This document shows positions 1 to 7,190 of a stretch of DNA of 17,931 nt, one piece after another. Source of the DNA: DASYQV01 sp036005125 (GTDB lineage Bacteria > Acidobacteriota > Vicinamibacteria > Vicinamibacterales > UBA2999); the NCBI GenBank assembly GCA_036005125.1, contig DASYQV010000131.1:1-17931 (forward strand), given 5' to 3'. The notes beneath the pieces are model-generated. The model did not search any database. It was not told the DNA's origin and worked only from the letters and a program-made list of their open reading frames with translations. The stretch's first letter is position 1. Each line of letters opens with the position of its first letter. Both the position numbers and the translations under genes were made by a program.

Positions 1-215
1 CATTGGCCCTCGTCGACCATGTCATCCGCAGCGCGCGCGAACGCGTACACCGCAGCCACGTGCGGCCGCATGCCGCGCGGCAGGAGCAGCGACGCGACTG
101 GAAAATTCTCGTAATGGGCCCGCGCGTCGTGCTCGCATGCCCCGTAGGCCGATTCCAGGGTCGCGGCAGACGCCTTGAAGGCCTGAATTCTCTGCAAGTA
201 AGTCAAGTTTTCCAA
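1..215 (-). CDS. hpnC: Squalene synthase HpnC-like (presqualene diphosphate synthase), 5' part only
   Basis: The window holds only the first 71 codons; the gene runs off the left edge (family members are about 280-300 aa). The reverse strand reads ENLTYLQRIQAFKAS, then HYENFPVASLLLPR, RPHVAAVYAFARAADD and MVDEG. The ENFPVAS..LLP, YAFAR and DDxxDEG (Mg-diphosphate-binding aspartate) blocks are typical of HpnC in the squalene/phytoene synthase family. HpnC condenses two farnesyl diphosphates to presqualene diphosphate on the way to hopanoids. No ATG fits; I chose a TTG at 215-213, preceded by GAAGG at a 4-nt spacing. HpnC is preferred over HpnD because of the ENFPVAS block. The partner genes hpnD and hpnE would lie outside the window to the left. 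The family call is firm, the start less so. Confidence 0.82.
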   Translation of the reverse strand, partial: MENLTYLQRIQAFKASAATLESAYGACEHDARAHYENFPVASLLLPRGMRPHVAAVYAFARAADDMVDEGQ

Positions 216-234
216 ATGGCCTTCAAGGCGTCGC

Positions 235-253
235 GCCCCGCCGGAGGCGGGGC
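235..253. repeat. Short GC-rich hairpin in the divergent hpnC/orf168 gap
   Basis: GCCCCGCC (235-242) and GGCGGGGC (246-253) form a perfect 8-bp stem with a GGA loop, followed on the plus strand by AAAA. It lies just upstream of the hpnC start on the minus strand, so it would sit in that gene's leader or promoter. It could act as a regulatory hairpin or belong to a dispersed repeat; no function can be assigned. Confidence 0.5.
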
Positions 254-267
254 AAAACCAACACTGT

Positions 268-329
268 TTCTAGCGAGGCGGAGCTCACACCTCACATGAT
301 GGATGGTCTGAGGCGGAGCCTCGCTAGAA
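268..329. repeat. Inverted repeat with 12-bp perfect arms
   Basis: TTCTAGCGAGGC (268-279) is exactly complementary to GCCTCGCTAGAA (318-329). Inside is a second short pairing, CCTCA (290-294) with TGAGG (309-313), and a direct repeat GAGGCGGAGC at 275-284 and 310-319. It fills most of the divergent gap between hpnC and the next plus-strand gene, and resembles dispersed intergenic palindromes rather than an operator. Confidence 0.6.
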
Positions 330-375
330 CTCGTCGACATCGGACCCGGTATTGTACTGAACTCCATCGACCGAC

Positions 376-882
376 GTGCGCGACCTGATCGCGTGGATCG
401 TGGCGCTTGCGCTGCTTGTCGTCGCCGCCAGCCTGGCCACGACGCTCCAGCATTACCGGCGGCGGCGGCAACGGGCCCGGGACTCCGAGCGGGCGCTCGG
501 ACGTCGTGTGATCGCCGAGGTGCCGACCGGCGACGAGCTCATTCTGTTCAGCGAGGATCCGGTCCGCTTCCACTACGGCGAGCAGTCGATCGACAAGGAT
601 TTGATCGTCGCCGTGCGCGTCCTGATCAATGGCGCGCCGATCGCGGCCGTCGTGTCGAACCGTCAGACGCAGGCCGCGCCGCAGCCGACACGGTTCGATG
701 ATCGGCCCGAGGGCATCGAGCGCGATCGCTGGGACGTGGCGATCGAAACCGTGCGCGGGACGATGCTGGTGGAGTGCGGGGCGATCCGCGAGCGCGTCTC
801 ACAGGAGCTGGCGCGGAAGGTGTTCGATGCGGTAAGAGAAAGCGTTGAGGTCCGGAACCTGGAAGGACGCCGTCTTCACTGA
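376..882 (+). CDS. Small membrane-anchored protein of unknown function (168 aa)
   Basis: I do not recognise this family. The GTG start at 376 gives RDLIAWIVALALLVVAASLA, a clear single N-terminal membrane segment (about residues 4-22). It is followed by a strongly basic stretch (HYRRRRQRAR), which places the rest in the cytoplasm by the positive-inside rule. The remaining 130 residues look like a compact mixed alpha/beta domain (LIVAVRVLINGAPIAAVV, WDVAIETVRGTMLVECGAIRERV) with no catalytic motif that I can identify. Codon use matches the neighbours and the reverse frames are poorer, so I regard it as a real gene. It stands alone, divergent from hpnC and convergent with the adenosyltransferase gene. 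There is no strong ribosome-binding site, so the start is uncertain. Confidence 0.6.
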   Translation: MRDLIAWIVALALLVVAASLATTLQHYRRRRQRARDSERALGRRVIAEVPTGDELILFSEDPVRFHYGEQSIDKDLIVAVRVLINGAPIAAVVSNRQTQAAPQPTRFDDRPEGIERDRWDVAIETVRGTMLVECGAIRERVSQELARKVFDAVRESVEVRNLEGRRLH

Positions 883-924
883 TATATCCCAGCGGAGCCC
901 GCGACTGGGTGCCAGCGTCTCTTT

Positions 925-941
925 GGCGCGCTTCGCGCGCC
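925..941. terminator. GC hairpin between convergent genes, possible bidirectional terminator
   Basis: GGCGCGC (925-931), loop TTC, GCGCGCC (935-941) form a perfect 7-bp stem in the 126-nt gap between two converging genes. The position suits a terminator for both strands. There is no T-run on either side, so intrinsic termination is doubtful and the call rests on position and stem strength. Confidence 0.35.
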
Positions 942-1008
942 TGGGACCGTATGCGGATCTGGCGCAACGGGTACAAAATTCAGGTTCGAAGCCGCACAGC
1001 GGTCCAAG

Positions 1009-1548
1009 CTACCATTCCACCTCCGGCACTCCCGCGCGATGGTTCACGGCGCGCGCCATCACGAAGAGCAGGTCCGACAGGCGATTCAAGTACGCGATCA
1101 GGATCGGCTCCACCGCGTCCCCACCGAGCGCGATGACACGCCGCTCCGCGCGCCGGCAGACCGTGCGTGCCAGGTGGAGCGCGGCGCCGGCGGGACCGCC
1201 GCCCGGCAGGATGAACCGGCGGAGCGGCGGCAGCTCTTCTTCCAGCCGGTCGATGATCGCTTCGAGCCGCTGGACGTCCGACTCGCCGATCGCCGCCTTC
1301 GTCACCCGCGCGGCGATCCGCGCCGACGGATCCGCCAGCCGCGCGCCGAGCGCGAACAGGTCCTTCTGAATCGCCTCGAGCGCCGAGCCGATGTCGGCAT
1401 CGACACCGGCCGCACGCGCGGCGCCGAGGCACGCGTTGATTTCGTCGACCTCGCCATAGGCATCCACACGCGCATCCGCCTTCGACACGCGCGTGTTGTC
1501 GAACAACGATGTCTCGCCGCGGTCGCCTGTCTTCGTGTAGATTTTCAT
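1009..1548 (-). CDS. PduO-type ATP:cob(I)alamin adenosyltransferase
   Basis: A 179-aa protein, the usual length for this trimeric enzyme, which transfers the adenosyl group of ATP to cob(I)alamin to give coenzyme B12. Family landmarks appear in order: N-terminal KIYTKTGDRGETSLF (ATP loop, residues 2-16), RVDAYGEVDEINACLG (27-42), RFILPGGG (111-118), ARTVCRRAERR (127-137) and LNRLSDLLFVMAR (154-166). The ATG at 1548 is chosen because the family starts at MKIYTKTGD; an upstream in-frame extension to 1590 would run into the divergent mutY gene. On the minus strand a perfect TATAAT lies at 1569-1564, about 16 nt upstream of the ATG, with no good -35. Known users of coenzyme B12 include methylmalonyl-CoA mutase; none is in the window. 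Confidence 0.92.
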   Translation of the reverse strand: MKIYTKTGDRGETSLFDNTRVSKADARVDAYGEVDEINACLGAARAAGVDADIGSALEAIQKDLFALGARLADPSARIAARVTKAAIGESDVQRLEAIIDRLEEELPPLRRFILPGGGPAGAALHLARTVCRRAERRVIALGGDAVEPILIAYLNRLSDLLFVMARAVNHRAGVPEVEW

Positions 1549-1570
1549 GCTCAGGCGTTCACGATTATAG

Positions 1571-2245
1571 ATGGCTGATCCGCTTCCCACGCCCGCCGAG
1601 CGGCGACGCTTCCGTCAGCGGCTCCTGACATGGTACCGCGCCTACGGCCGGGATCTGCCGTGGCGGCGCACCGACGACCCGTATCACATCCTCGTCTCGG
1701 AGATGATGCTCCAGCAGACGCAGGTCGACCGTGTGCTGCCGAAGTATCACGAGTGGCTCACGAAGTATCCGTCTCTCGAGGACCTCGCGGCGGCGCCCGA
1801 AGAGGACGTCACCGCGACGTGGCGGCCGCTCGGCTATAACATCCGGCCGAAGCGCCTGCACGCGATCGCGCGCGAATCGGTCGCGCGGTTCGGCGCGAGG
1901 CTCCCGTCGGATGAGGCCACGCTGCGCTCCTTCAAGGGCATTGGCGCCTATACCGCGGGCGCGATACGCAGCTTCGCGTTCGGCCAGCGAGCGGCGATCC
2001 TCGACACGAACGTGGCGCGCGTGCTCTTCCGTGTGTTCATCGGCAAGGGGAACCGCACGTCGCACGCGATGAAACGCCACCTCTGGGCCGTCTCGGAGGC
2101 GCTCGTGCCGCGCCGGCACGTTTTCGATTTCAACCAGGCGCTCATGGATTTCGGCGCCATGGTCTGCGCGCCCAGGAAACCGAAGTGCTTGATTTGTCCG
2201 ATGAAAAAGGATTGCCGGTCATATCCCTTTACGCCAGAGGCATGA
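1571..2245 (+). CDS. mutY: A/G-specific adenine DNA glycosylase (MutY-like), short form without the C-terminal domain
   Basis: A 224-aa HhH-GPD glycosylase with a [4Fe-4S] cluster. MutY removes adenine mispaired with 8-oxoguanine. Visible are DLPWRRTDDPYHILVSEMML with QQTQV (catalytic Glu44), the helix-hairpin-helix FKGIGAYTAGAI (121-132), LDTNVARVL with catalytic Asp145, and the cluster cysteines C199, C206, C209, C215 in C-x6-C-x2-C-x5-C spacing. Tyr127 sits where EndoIII has its catalytic Lys, which supports MutY over Nth. The protein ends right after the cluster, whereas classical MutY (about 350 aa) carries a further Nudix-like domain that reads 8-oxoG. LDTN rather than LDGN also recalls archaeal mismatch glycosylases, so a MIG-type enzyme is an alternative. 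The start lies 22 nt from the divergent adenosyltransferase start, with no evident Shine-Dalgarno sequence. Confidence 0.85.
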   Translation: MADPLPTPAERRRFRQRLLTWYRAYGRDLPWRRTDDPYHILVSEMMLQQTQVDRVLPKYHEWLTKYPSLEDLAAAPEEDVTATWRPLGYNIRPKRLHAIARESVARFGARLPSDEATLRSFKGIGAYTAGAIRSFAFGQRAAILDTNVARVLFRVFIGKGNRTSHAMKRHLWAVSEALVPRRHVFDFNQALMDFGAMVCAPRKPKCLICPMKKDCRSYPFTPEA

Positions 2246-2263
2246 TGACAATTCTGTCGTTGA

Positions 2264-2304
2264 GATCGGATCCATAACCGATCGTGCTAGGGTAGAAATT
2301 ACCC
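2264..2304 (+). other. Two small hairpins in the leader of the histidine kinase gene
   Basis: GATCGG (2264-2269) pairs with CCGATC (2278-2283), and GGGTA (2290-2294) pairs with TACCC (2300-2304). They lie between the mutY stop and the kinase start. They are short and lack a T-run, so terminator activity is weakly supported. Confidence 0.25.
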
Positions 2305-2348
2305 AGCCCTCCCCGGTGCCCTTGCCGTGTCGCGGCGACGGGACATAC

Positions 2349-3944
2349 ATGAATGACCAGGTGCAACTGTCGGGTTCGGATGGACGTGTCAGTTCCAATC
2401 GGCGCGAGCTCGAAATCGTTCGCATCCTTGTCGTGGACGACGATCCGCAGGCGGCCACCTTGCTCGAGATGGCGCTTGCCGATGCGCGCTTCGCACGGAC
2501 GATAGAAGTGGTCGGCACTGCCGCCCGCGGGCTGAAGCGGATCCAGGACAATGCGCACGATGTCTACCTCGTCGATCAGCGCCTGCCCGACGGGACGGGG
2601 CTCGAGCTGATCCGCCACGCAAAGGCGCACGGTACCAGCAAGCCGTTCATCCTGATGACCGGGTACGGGAGCGAGAGGCTCGACGAGGCCGCGCTCGAGG
2701 AGGGCGCCGCCGACTACGTCGAGAAACACCTGCTCAGCACACAGCTGGAGCGTTCGATCCGCTACGCGCTCCGCGACTGGCAGGCGACCGGGGCACTCCT
2801 CGAGCGCGAAGAGCAGCTCCGCCAATCCCAGAAGATGGAAGCCATCGGCCGGCTTGCCGGCGGCATCGCGCACGACTTCAACAACCTGCTCACCGCCATC
2901 ATCGGGCATACCGACATCGTGTTCGAGCGGCTCGCGCCTTCCGATCCCGCCACGCGTGAGGTGCGCGAGATTCGCAGGGCCGCCGATCGCGCGGCCTCGC
3001 TCACGCGCCAGCTCCTGACCTTCGGGCGCAAGCAGCTCCTTCGTCCGGTCCTGCTCGACCTGAACGAAACAGTCATGAGCCTGCTGCAGATGCTGCCGCG
3101 GGTCATCGGCGCTCACATCAAGACGACGACGAAGCTGTCGCCGGGGCTGCACCGCATCAAGGCCGACGTCGGGCAGCTCGACCAGGTGCTCCTCAACCTC
3201 GTGCTGAACGCGCGCGACGCGATGCCTGCCGGCGGCACCATCACGATCGAAACCACGAATGAAGACGCCGTCGGCGACGCGCCGTCGTCTTTCCTGAAGC
3301 CGGGCCGGTACGCGGTGCTGGCCGTGAGCGATACCGGTACCGGCATGGATGCGGCGACCCGTGCGCGCGCGTTCGAGCCGTTCTTCACCACGAAGGCGGC
3401 GGGAAAGGGGACCGGCCTCGGGCTCGCGACGGTGTACGGCATCGTGGAGCAGAGCGGCGGCGCAATCGGCGTCGACACGGCCGTCGGCCGAGGGACGACG
3501 ATTCGGATCTACCTGCCTGCGACCCCCGAAGAGATGGAGACGGAGAAGGCCGCCGAGGCCCATCCGTCTGACGTGGGCGGGACCGAGACCGTCATGGTGG
3601 TCGAGGACAACGAGCCCGTGCGCGTCCTGGCGAGGAGGGCGCTGCGGCAGCGCGGTTACACCGTGATCGAGGCCCGCAACGCGGAGCAGGCACTCGACTG
3701 GCTTGCGCGGGGTGCACGACCGGACCTGCTGCTCACCGACGTCGTGATGCCGGGCATCAGCGGCCCCGAGCTCGCCGCACGGCTCCTCGAACAGCACCCG
3801 CATGTGCGCGTGCTGTACATGTCGGGCTACAGCTACGACGCGGCAAAGGCGCACGGTACGTTCTGGGAAGGAGCCTCACTCCTGCAGAAACCGTTCACGC
3901 CGACACAGCTCGCCGAACATGTGCGCCGGACGCTCGACGCCTGA
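2349..3944 (+). CDS. Hybrid histidine kinase, REC-HisKA-HATPase-REC, soluble
   Basis: A 531-aa two-component signalling protein with no membrane segment or PAS domain. An N-terminal receiver (about 25-140) has RILVVDDD and phospho-acceptor Asp76 in VYLVDQRLPDG; its conserved Lys is followed by His (VEKH) rather than the usual Pro. A short coiled linker leads to the H-box AIGRLAGGIAHDFNNLL (His175). The N-box NLVLNARDAMP (Asn287), G1 DTGTGM (328-333) and G2 GTGLGL (354-359) follow. A C-terminal receiver (about 412-530) has VMVVEDNEP, Asp464 in LLLTDVVMPG and Lys514 in QKPF. The ATG at 2349 is preferred over the GTG at 2316 because GACGGGA precedes it. With receivers at both ends it probably takes phosphate from a separate kinase and relays it onward, a phosphorelay hub whose partners are not in the window. 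The downstream mutT start overlaps its end. Confidence 0.9.
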   Translation: MNDQVQLSGSDGRVSSNRRELEIVRILVVDDDPQAATLLEMALADARFARTIEVVGTAARGLKRIQDNAHDVYLVDQRLPDGTGLELIRHAKAHGTSKPFILMTGYGSERLDEAALEEGAADYVEKHLLSTQLERSIRYALRDWQATGALLEREEQLRQSQKMEAIGRLAGGIAHDFNNLLTAIIGHTDIVFERLAPSDPATREVREIRRAADRAASLTRQLLTFGRKQLLRPVLLDLNETVMSLLQMLPRVIGAHIKTTTKLSPGLHRIKADVGQLDQVLLNLVLNARDAMPAGGTITIETTNEDAVGDAPSSFLKPGRYAVLAVSDTGTGMDAATRARAFEPFFTTKAAGKGTGLGLATVYGIVEQSGGAIGVDTAVGRGTTIRIYLPATPEEMETEKAAEAHPSDVGGTETVMVVEDNEPVRVLARRALRQRGYTVIEARNAEQALDWLARGARPDLLLTDVVMPGISGPELAARLLEQHPHVRVLYMSGYSYDAAKAHGTFWEGASLLQKPFTPTQLAEHVRRTLDA

Positions 3945-4338
3945 CCCTGTCGTGGTCGTGGCGGCTGTCATCGAAGATGGCAGTCGGTTTCTGGTGACCC
4001 GCCGGCAGGCCGGCGTGCATCTCGAGGGACTGTGGGAGTTCCCAGGCGGCAAGATCGATAAACACGAGACGCACGCCGAGGCCCTCCGGCGGGAAATCCG
4101 CGAGGAGCTGGATGCAGACGTCGAGGTGGGTGATCTCGTGCTCGCGACCACGCACGTCTACCCGGAGAAGACGGTGACGCTCCGCTTCTATCGATGCCGG
4201 CTCGTGGGAACGCCACGTCCGCTGCTCGGCCAGGACATGCGATGGGTGTCGCGTACAGAGCTCTCGACGCTGGGCTTCCCCGCCGCTGATGAAGCCCTCA
4301 TCCTGCTTCTTTCGCAAACGAGGGCCACTCCTGGTTGA
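3919..4338 (+). CDS. mutT: MutT-type Nudix hydrolase (8-oxo-dGTP diphosphatase family)
   Basis: About 139 aa. After a short leader comes VVVVAAVIEDGSRFLVTRR, then LWEFPGGKIDKHET and the Nudix box: Gx5E, then REIREEL, with the usual Gly near its end replaced by Asp. The order LWEFPGGKI...HVYPEKTVTLRFY...GFPAADEALI follows E. coli MutT, which clears 8-oxo-dGTP from the nucleotide pool. At the position of E. coli Asn119, which contacts the oxidised base, this protein has Asp (AADEAL), so its preference may differ (CTP or dCTP derivatives are possible). The start is ambiguous: ATG 3919 overlaps the kinase gene by 26 nt, while GTG 3952 would lie just after it; neither has a good ribosome-binding site. 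The overlap suggests co-transcription with the kinase. Confidence 0.85.
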   Translation: MCAGRSTPDPVVVVAAVIEDGSRFLVTRRQAGVHLEGLWEFPGGKIDKHETHAEALRREIREELDADVEVGDLVLATTHVYPEKTVTLRFYRCRLVGTPRPLLGQDMRWVSRTELSTLGFPAADEALILLLSQTRATPG

Positions 4339-4444
4339 TCTGCCTGATCTGCCCTGACCTGCCCTGAGCTGCGTGATCTCCCTGATCTCCCTGAGAGGAT
4401 TTCTCCGATCGTCCCGACGCTCATTCACAGGGAGGTCAGGGAGG
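4336..4444. repeat. Tandem 9/10-mer repeat with inverted arm between mutT and ygfZ
   Basis: From the mutT stop codon onward the plus strand repeats variants of CTGATCTGC and CCTGACCTGC about seven times (4338-4398). A complementary arm lies at 4428-4444, which pairs with 4377-4393 at 15 of 17 positions; the two mismatches become G-U wobbles in RNA. It covers the 3' ends of both converging genes: the mutT TGA starts it, and the ygfZ stop (4436-4438) and its last codons (PFPPP) lie inside it. It may serve as a bidirectional transcription end or mRNA 3' stabiliser, and looks like a mobile or slippage-grown repeat. Confidence 0.6.
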
Positions 4445-5425
4445 AGGAAACGGCAGCGCGCTGACCGTCGCCGCCACCCTCACGCCAGAGGCGTCCGCCT
4501 CCACTCGTGAGCCGGGCTCGACGAAGTCGCGGTGGACGTAGCCGAGGGCAATTGCGCCGAACCGTGGAGACAGCGCGCTGCTCGTGATGAAACCGATGTC
4601 CCGGCCGCCGGCATGCAGCCGAACGAGCGGCGCCAGCAGGTCCTCGCCCTCGAAGCGAAGCCCGACCAGCTTTCGCACGATGCGCCCGTGACCCCGGTGG
4701 AGGATGCGAATCACGACCTCCTGACCGACATAGCAGCCTTTCGTGAACGAGATCGCGCGGCCCTCAATCCCCGCCTCGAGCGGAATAATGTCGTCGTCCA
4801 TGTCGATGCCGAAGAGTGGATAGCCGGCCTCGACCCGGGCGGCGGTTACGGCCGGCTGGTCGACATGAACGGCTCCCGCGCGCTCGAGACCCGCGACAAG
4901 CTCGGGCGCGCTGGCGGGATCGACGTAGATCGTGAAGCCCGGAACGCCGAGCTGATCGATACGCGCGACGACGACGGATGTTCCGTCGTGCGGGACGCGC
5001 ACATTCTGAAAGTCGGCCCAGTCGGACAGACCACTGACGTCCAGCACGTGTTTGAGGGCCCGTGACGCGTCCGGACCGTGGACGCCGACCCCGATCAGCG
5101 AATCCGAGAGATTCGCAACCTGCACGTCCTCGGTAAAGATGAACATGTCGAGCCGCTGGAGCACGTCGCTGGTCCGCGCGGCGGGCACGTCCAGCAGGAT
5201 CATGTCACCCGACTCCAGCACGTTCATGTCGGTCGTCATGCGGCCCTGCGCCGTCAGCCAGGCCGCGTAACACCCGGTCTGTGGCCGAAGCGCCTGAATG
5301 TCGTTGGTGAGCAGCCCTTGCAGATAAGACGCGCGGTCGCGGCCGGACACGGCAATGCGGCCTCGGGGCGTCACGGCTGTGATCGCCGCGCCCTCGATGA
5401 TGGCGCGATAATCCTCTTGAAGCAT
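4436..5425 (-). CDS. ygfZ: YgfZ/GcvT-family tetrahydrofolate-binding protein
   Basis: A 329-aa member of the aminomethyltransferase-like family. The diagnostic motif KGCYVGQE is at residues 229-236 (family K-G-C-[FY]-x-G-Q-[ED]) and contains the essential cysteine (Cys231). Other family landmarks are GRDRASYLQGLLTNDI (28-43), TAQGRMTTDMNVL (58-70) and the ARVEAGYPLFGIDM stretch (196-209). YgfZ proteins bind folate and help maintain some iron-sulfur enzymes under oxidative stress; they are not glycine-cleavage enzymes. The start is the ATG at 5425, where the protein begins LQEDYRAII; no clear Shine-Dalgarno sequence precedes it. An apparent extension upstream only shadows the divergent hydrolase gene. 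The C-terminal PFPPP is encoded by the flanking repeat. A role near MutY, itself an Fe-S enzyme, is suggestive but unproven. Confidence 0.88.
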   Translation of the reverse strand: MLQEDYRAIIEGAAITAVTPRGRIAVSGRDRASYLQGLLTNDIQALRPQTGCYAAWLTAQGRMTTDMNVLESGDMILLDVPAARTSDVLQRLDMFIFTEDVQVANLSDSLIGVGVHGPDASRALKHVLDVSGLSDWADFQNVRVPHDGTSVVVARIDQLGVPGFTIYVDPASAPELVAGLERAGAVHVDQPAVTAARVEAGYPLFGIDMDDDIIPLEAGIEGRAISFTKGCYVGQEVVIRILHRGHGRIVRKLVGLRFEGEDLLAPLVRLHAGGRDIGFITSSALSPRFGAIALGYVHRDFVEPGSRVEADASGVRVAATVSALPFPPP

Positions 5426-5430
5426 CTTTG

Positions 5431-5470
5431 AATCTGCGATTTGTAACTTGTGATTTTGCGATTTTGAGCG
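5431..5470. repeat. AT-rich short direct repeats in the ygfZ/hydrolase divergent gap
   Basis: The unit TG[CT]GATTT(T)G occurs at 5435-5443, 5449-5458 and 5457-5466. The stretch is markedly more AT-rich than the surroundings and occupies the 66-nt divergent gap where both promoters should be. It may contain promoter elements, but I could not assign a convincing -35/-10 pair for either strand. Confidence 0.4.
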
Positions 5471-5491
5471 TTTGATACGATCGTGACAGCG

Positions 5492-7186
5492 ATGCGTGCT
5501 TCTTATTTTATATGTGCGCTGGTGACGCTCCTCGCGGCCTCTGCCCGGAGCGGTTCCGCAGATGTCGCGGCTCAGGCTGCTCCGAACGCGGCGCAGCCCG
5601 TGACGGCCGCCGCGGACACGCGTGGGTTCATGGTGTTCCTGCGCGGCACCCCGGTGGGCCGTGAGGATGTCACCGTCAGCACCGACGCGAATGGGACTGT
5701 AATCTCGAGCCGGAACCGGCTTTCCCCACCATTCGATCTCATTACGCGTCGTGCCGAGATCCGCTATCGACCGGAGTGGATTCCCGAGGAGTTGACGATC
5801 GAAGCGACCGCGCAGCTCCGTGAGGTTGCGGTTCGCACGACGTTTGCCAACGGCGAAGCGGCCACCGAAGGCGTCGAGGCTGGCAAACCCTTCGCGAAGA
5901 CCGACAAGGTCTCGCTGCAGACGATCGTGCTGCCGAACCTGTTCTTCGGTGCGTACGAGGCGCTCACGCGCCGGCTCGCCGGTGTCGCTCCGGGGGCACG
6001 GGTGACGGTCTACATTGCGCCCCAGGCCGAAGTTCCGGTCACCATCAAATCCGTTACCACCGATCGCGTGCAGACGGGCTCGACCACTTTCACGGTGCGA
6101 CGTTACGAGCTGGGATTCCCCATTCCTGGAGGTGAGCTCACGGCGCAGCTGTCCGCAGACGAGCAGGGCCACTTGATTCGACTGACCGTGCCGGCGCAGT
6201 CGCTCGACGTCGTCCGCGAAGACCTCGCGGCGTCGACGTCGCGGACGCAGGTATATTCCAATCCCGGCGACGAGGCCGTGACCATCCCGGCGAGCGGATT
6301 CAATATCGCGGGCACCCTCACGCGTCCGAAGACGCAGGCCGCGCGCGTCCCCGCCGTCGTGGTGCTCTCGGGGTCCGGCGTCGGCGATCGGGACGGCATT
6401 GCCGCTGGCGTCCCGACGCTCGGTCAGCTCGCCGGCGCGCTCGCTGACGCGGGCTTTCTCGTCGTCCGCTACGACAAGCGCGGCTACGGTCAGACGGGCG
6501 GGCGCGCAGAGTCAGCGACCCTTGGCGATCTGGCGGAGGACGCGCGCGACGTTGTCAGATACATGTCGCGCCGCAAGGATGTGGATCCGAAGCGGATCGC
6601 GCTCGTTGGCCACAGCGAGGGCGCCTGGGTCGCCCTTCAGGCGGCTGCGCGTGACGATCATATCGCGGCGGTCGTCACGATCGCAGCGTCGGCCTCCACG
6701 GGCGCGGAGCTCATTCTCGAACAGCAGCGTCACCTCCTGGAGCAGTTGAAGACGCCGGACGCCGAGCGTCAGGCGAAGATCGAGCTTCAACAAAAGATCC
6801 ACTCCGCAGTGCTGACCGGAAAGGGTTGGGAAGGCATTCCGCCGGAGCTGAAGAAGCAGGCGGATACGGCCTGGTTCCAGAGTCTGCTCGCCTACGACCC
6901 CGCGAAGGTCCTCGAGCGGGTCAAGCAACCACTTCTGATCCTGCACGGCGAGCTGGATCGGCAGGTGCCCGTCGCGCATGCCGAGCGGCTCGCTGACCTT
7001 GCTCGAAAAAAACGCAACTCGAAGGGCGTCGAGATTGCCACCGTCCGCGGGGTCAATCATCTCCTTCTGCCCGCCACCACGGGCGAGGTGAGCGAGTACG
7101 GCTCGCTCCCCGACCGCAACGTCAGCAAAGACGTCACGACCGCAATCACGAACTGGCTGACGAAGACGTTCGCGGCGATTCGATAG
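5492..7186 (+). CDS. Exported alpha/beta hydrolase (dienelactone hydrolase-like fold)
   Basis: A 564-aa protein with an N-terminal signal peptide (hydrophobic SYFICALVTLLAASA, alanine-rich cleavage region), so it is periplasmic or secreted. Residues about 40-255 form a beta-rich domain of a type often fused to such hydrolases. The hydrolase domain follows (about 265-560): LSGSGVGDRDG (oxyanion region), FLVVRYDKRGYGQTGG, the nucleophile elbow GHSEG with Ser375, LHGELDRQVP with Asp489, and GVNHLLLP with His523, giving a complete Ser-Asp-His triad. The fold suits esterase, lactonase or acyl-peptidase activity; the substrate cannot be read from sequence. ATG 5492 is preferred over GTG 5483 because it places the signal peptide normally. 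The gene stands alone and ends in a palindromic repeat shared with the converging aminotransferase gene. Confidence 0.85.
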   Translation: MRASYFICALVTLLAASARSGSADVAAQAAPNAAQPVTAAADTRGFMVFLRGTPVGREDVTVSTDANGTVISSRNRLSPPFDLITRRAEIRYRPEWIPEELTIEATAQLREVAVRTTFANGEAATEGVEAGKPFAKTDKVSLQTIVLPNLFFGAYEALTRRLAGVAPGARVTVYIAPQAEVPVTIKSVTTDRVQTGSTTFTVRRYELGFPIPGGELTAQLSADEQGHLIRLTVPAQSLDVVREDLAASTSRTQVYSNPGDEAVTIPASGFNIAGTLTRPKTQAARVPAVVVLSGSGVGDRDGIAAGVPTLGQLAGALADAGFLVVRYDKRGYGQTGGRAESATLGDLAEDARDVVRYMSRRKDVDPKRIALVGHSEGAWVALQAAARDDHIAAVVTIAASASTGAELILEQQRHLLEQLKTPDAERQAKIELQQKIHSAVLTGKGWEGIPPELKKQADTAWFQSLLAYDPAKVLERVKQPLLILHGELDRQVPVAHAERLADLARKKRNSKGVEIATVRGVNHLLLPATTGEVSEYGSLPDRNVSKDVTTAITNWLTKTFAAIR

Positions 7187-7190
7187 CGCC

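Noticed and set aside
3..299. 98-codon plus-strand frame at the left edge
   Set aside because: The opposite strand clearly encodes the HpnC N-terminus (ENFPVAS, LLPR, YAFAR, DDMVDEG), so this is a shadow.
2229..3854. 541-codon open frame on the minus strand
   Set aside because: It is fully antisense to the hybrid histidine kinase, which has complete motifs in order. The reverse frame gives an Arg/His/Ala-rich sequence with no recognisable family, typical of GC-rich shadow frames.
5426..6172. Upstream extension of the ygfZ frame
   Set aside because: It would add about 249 residues antisense to the exported hydrolase; YgfZ proteins start near MLQEDYRAI and the extension has no homology.
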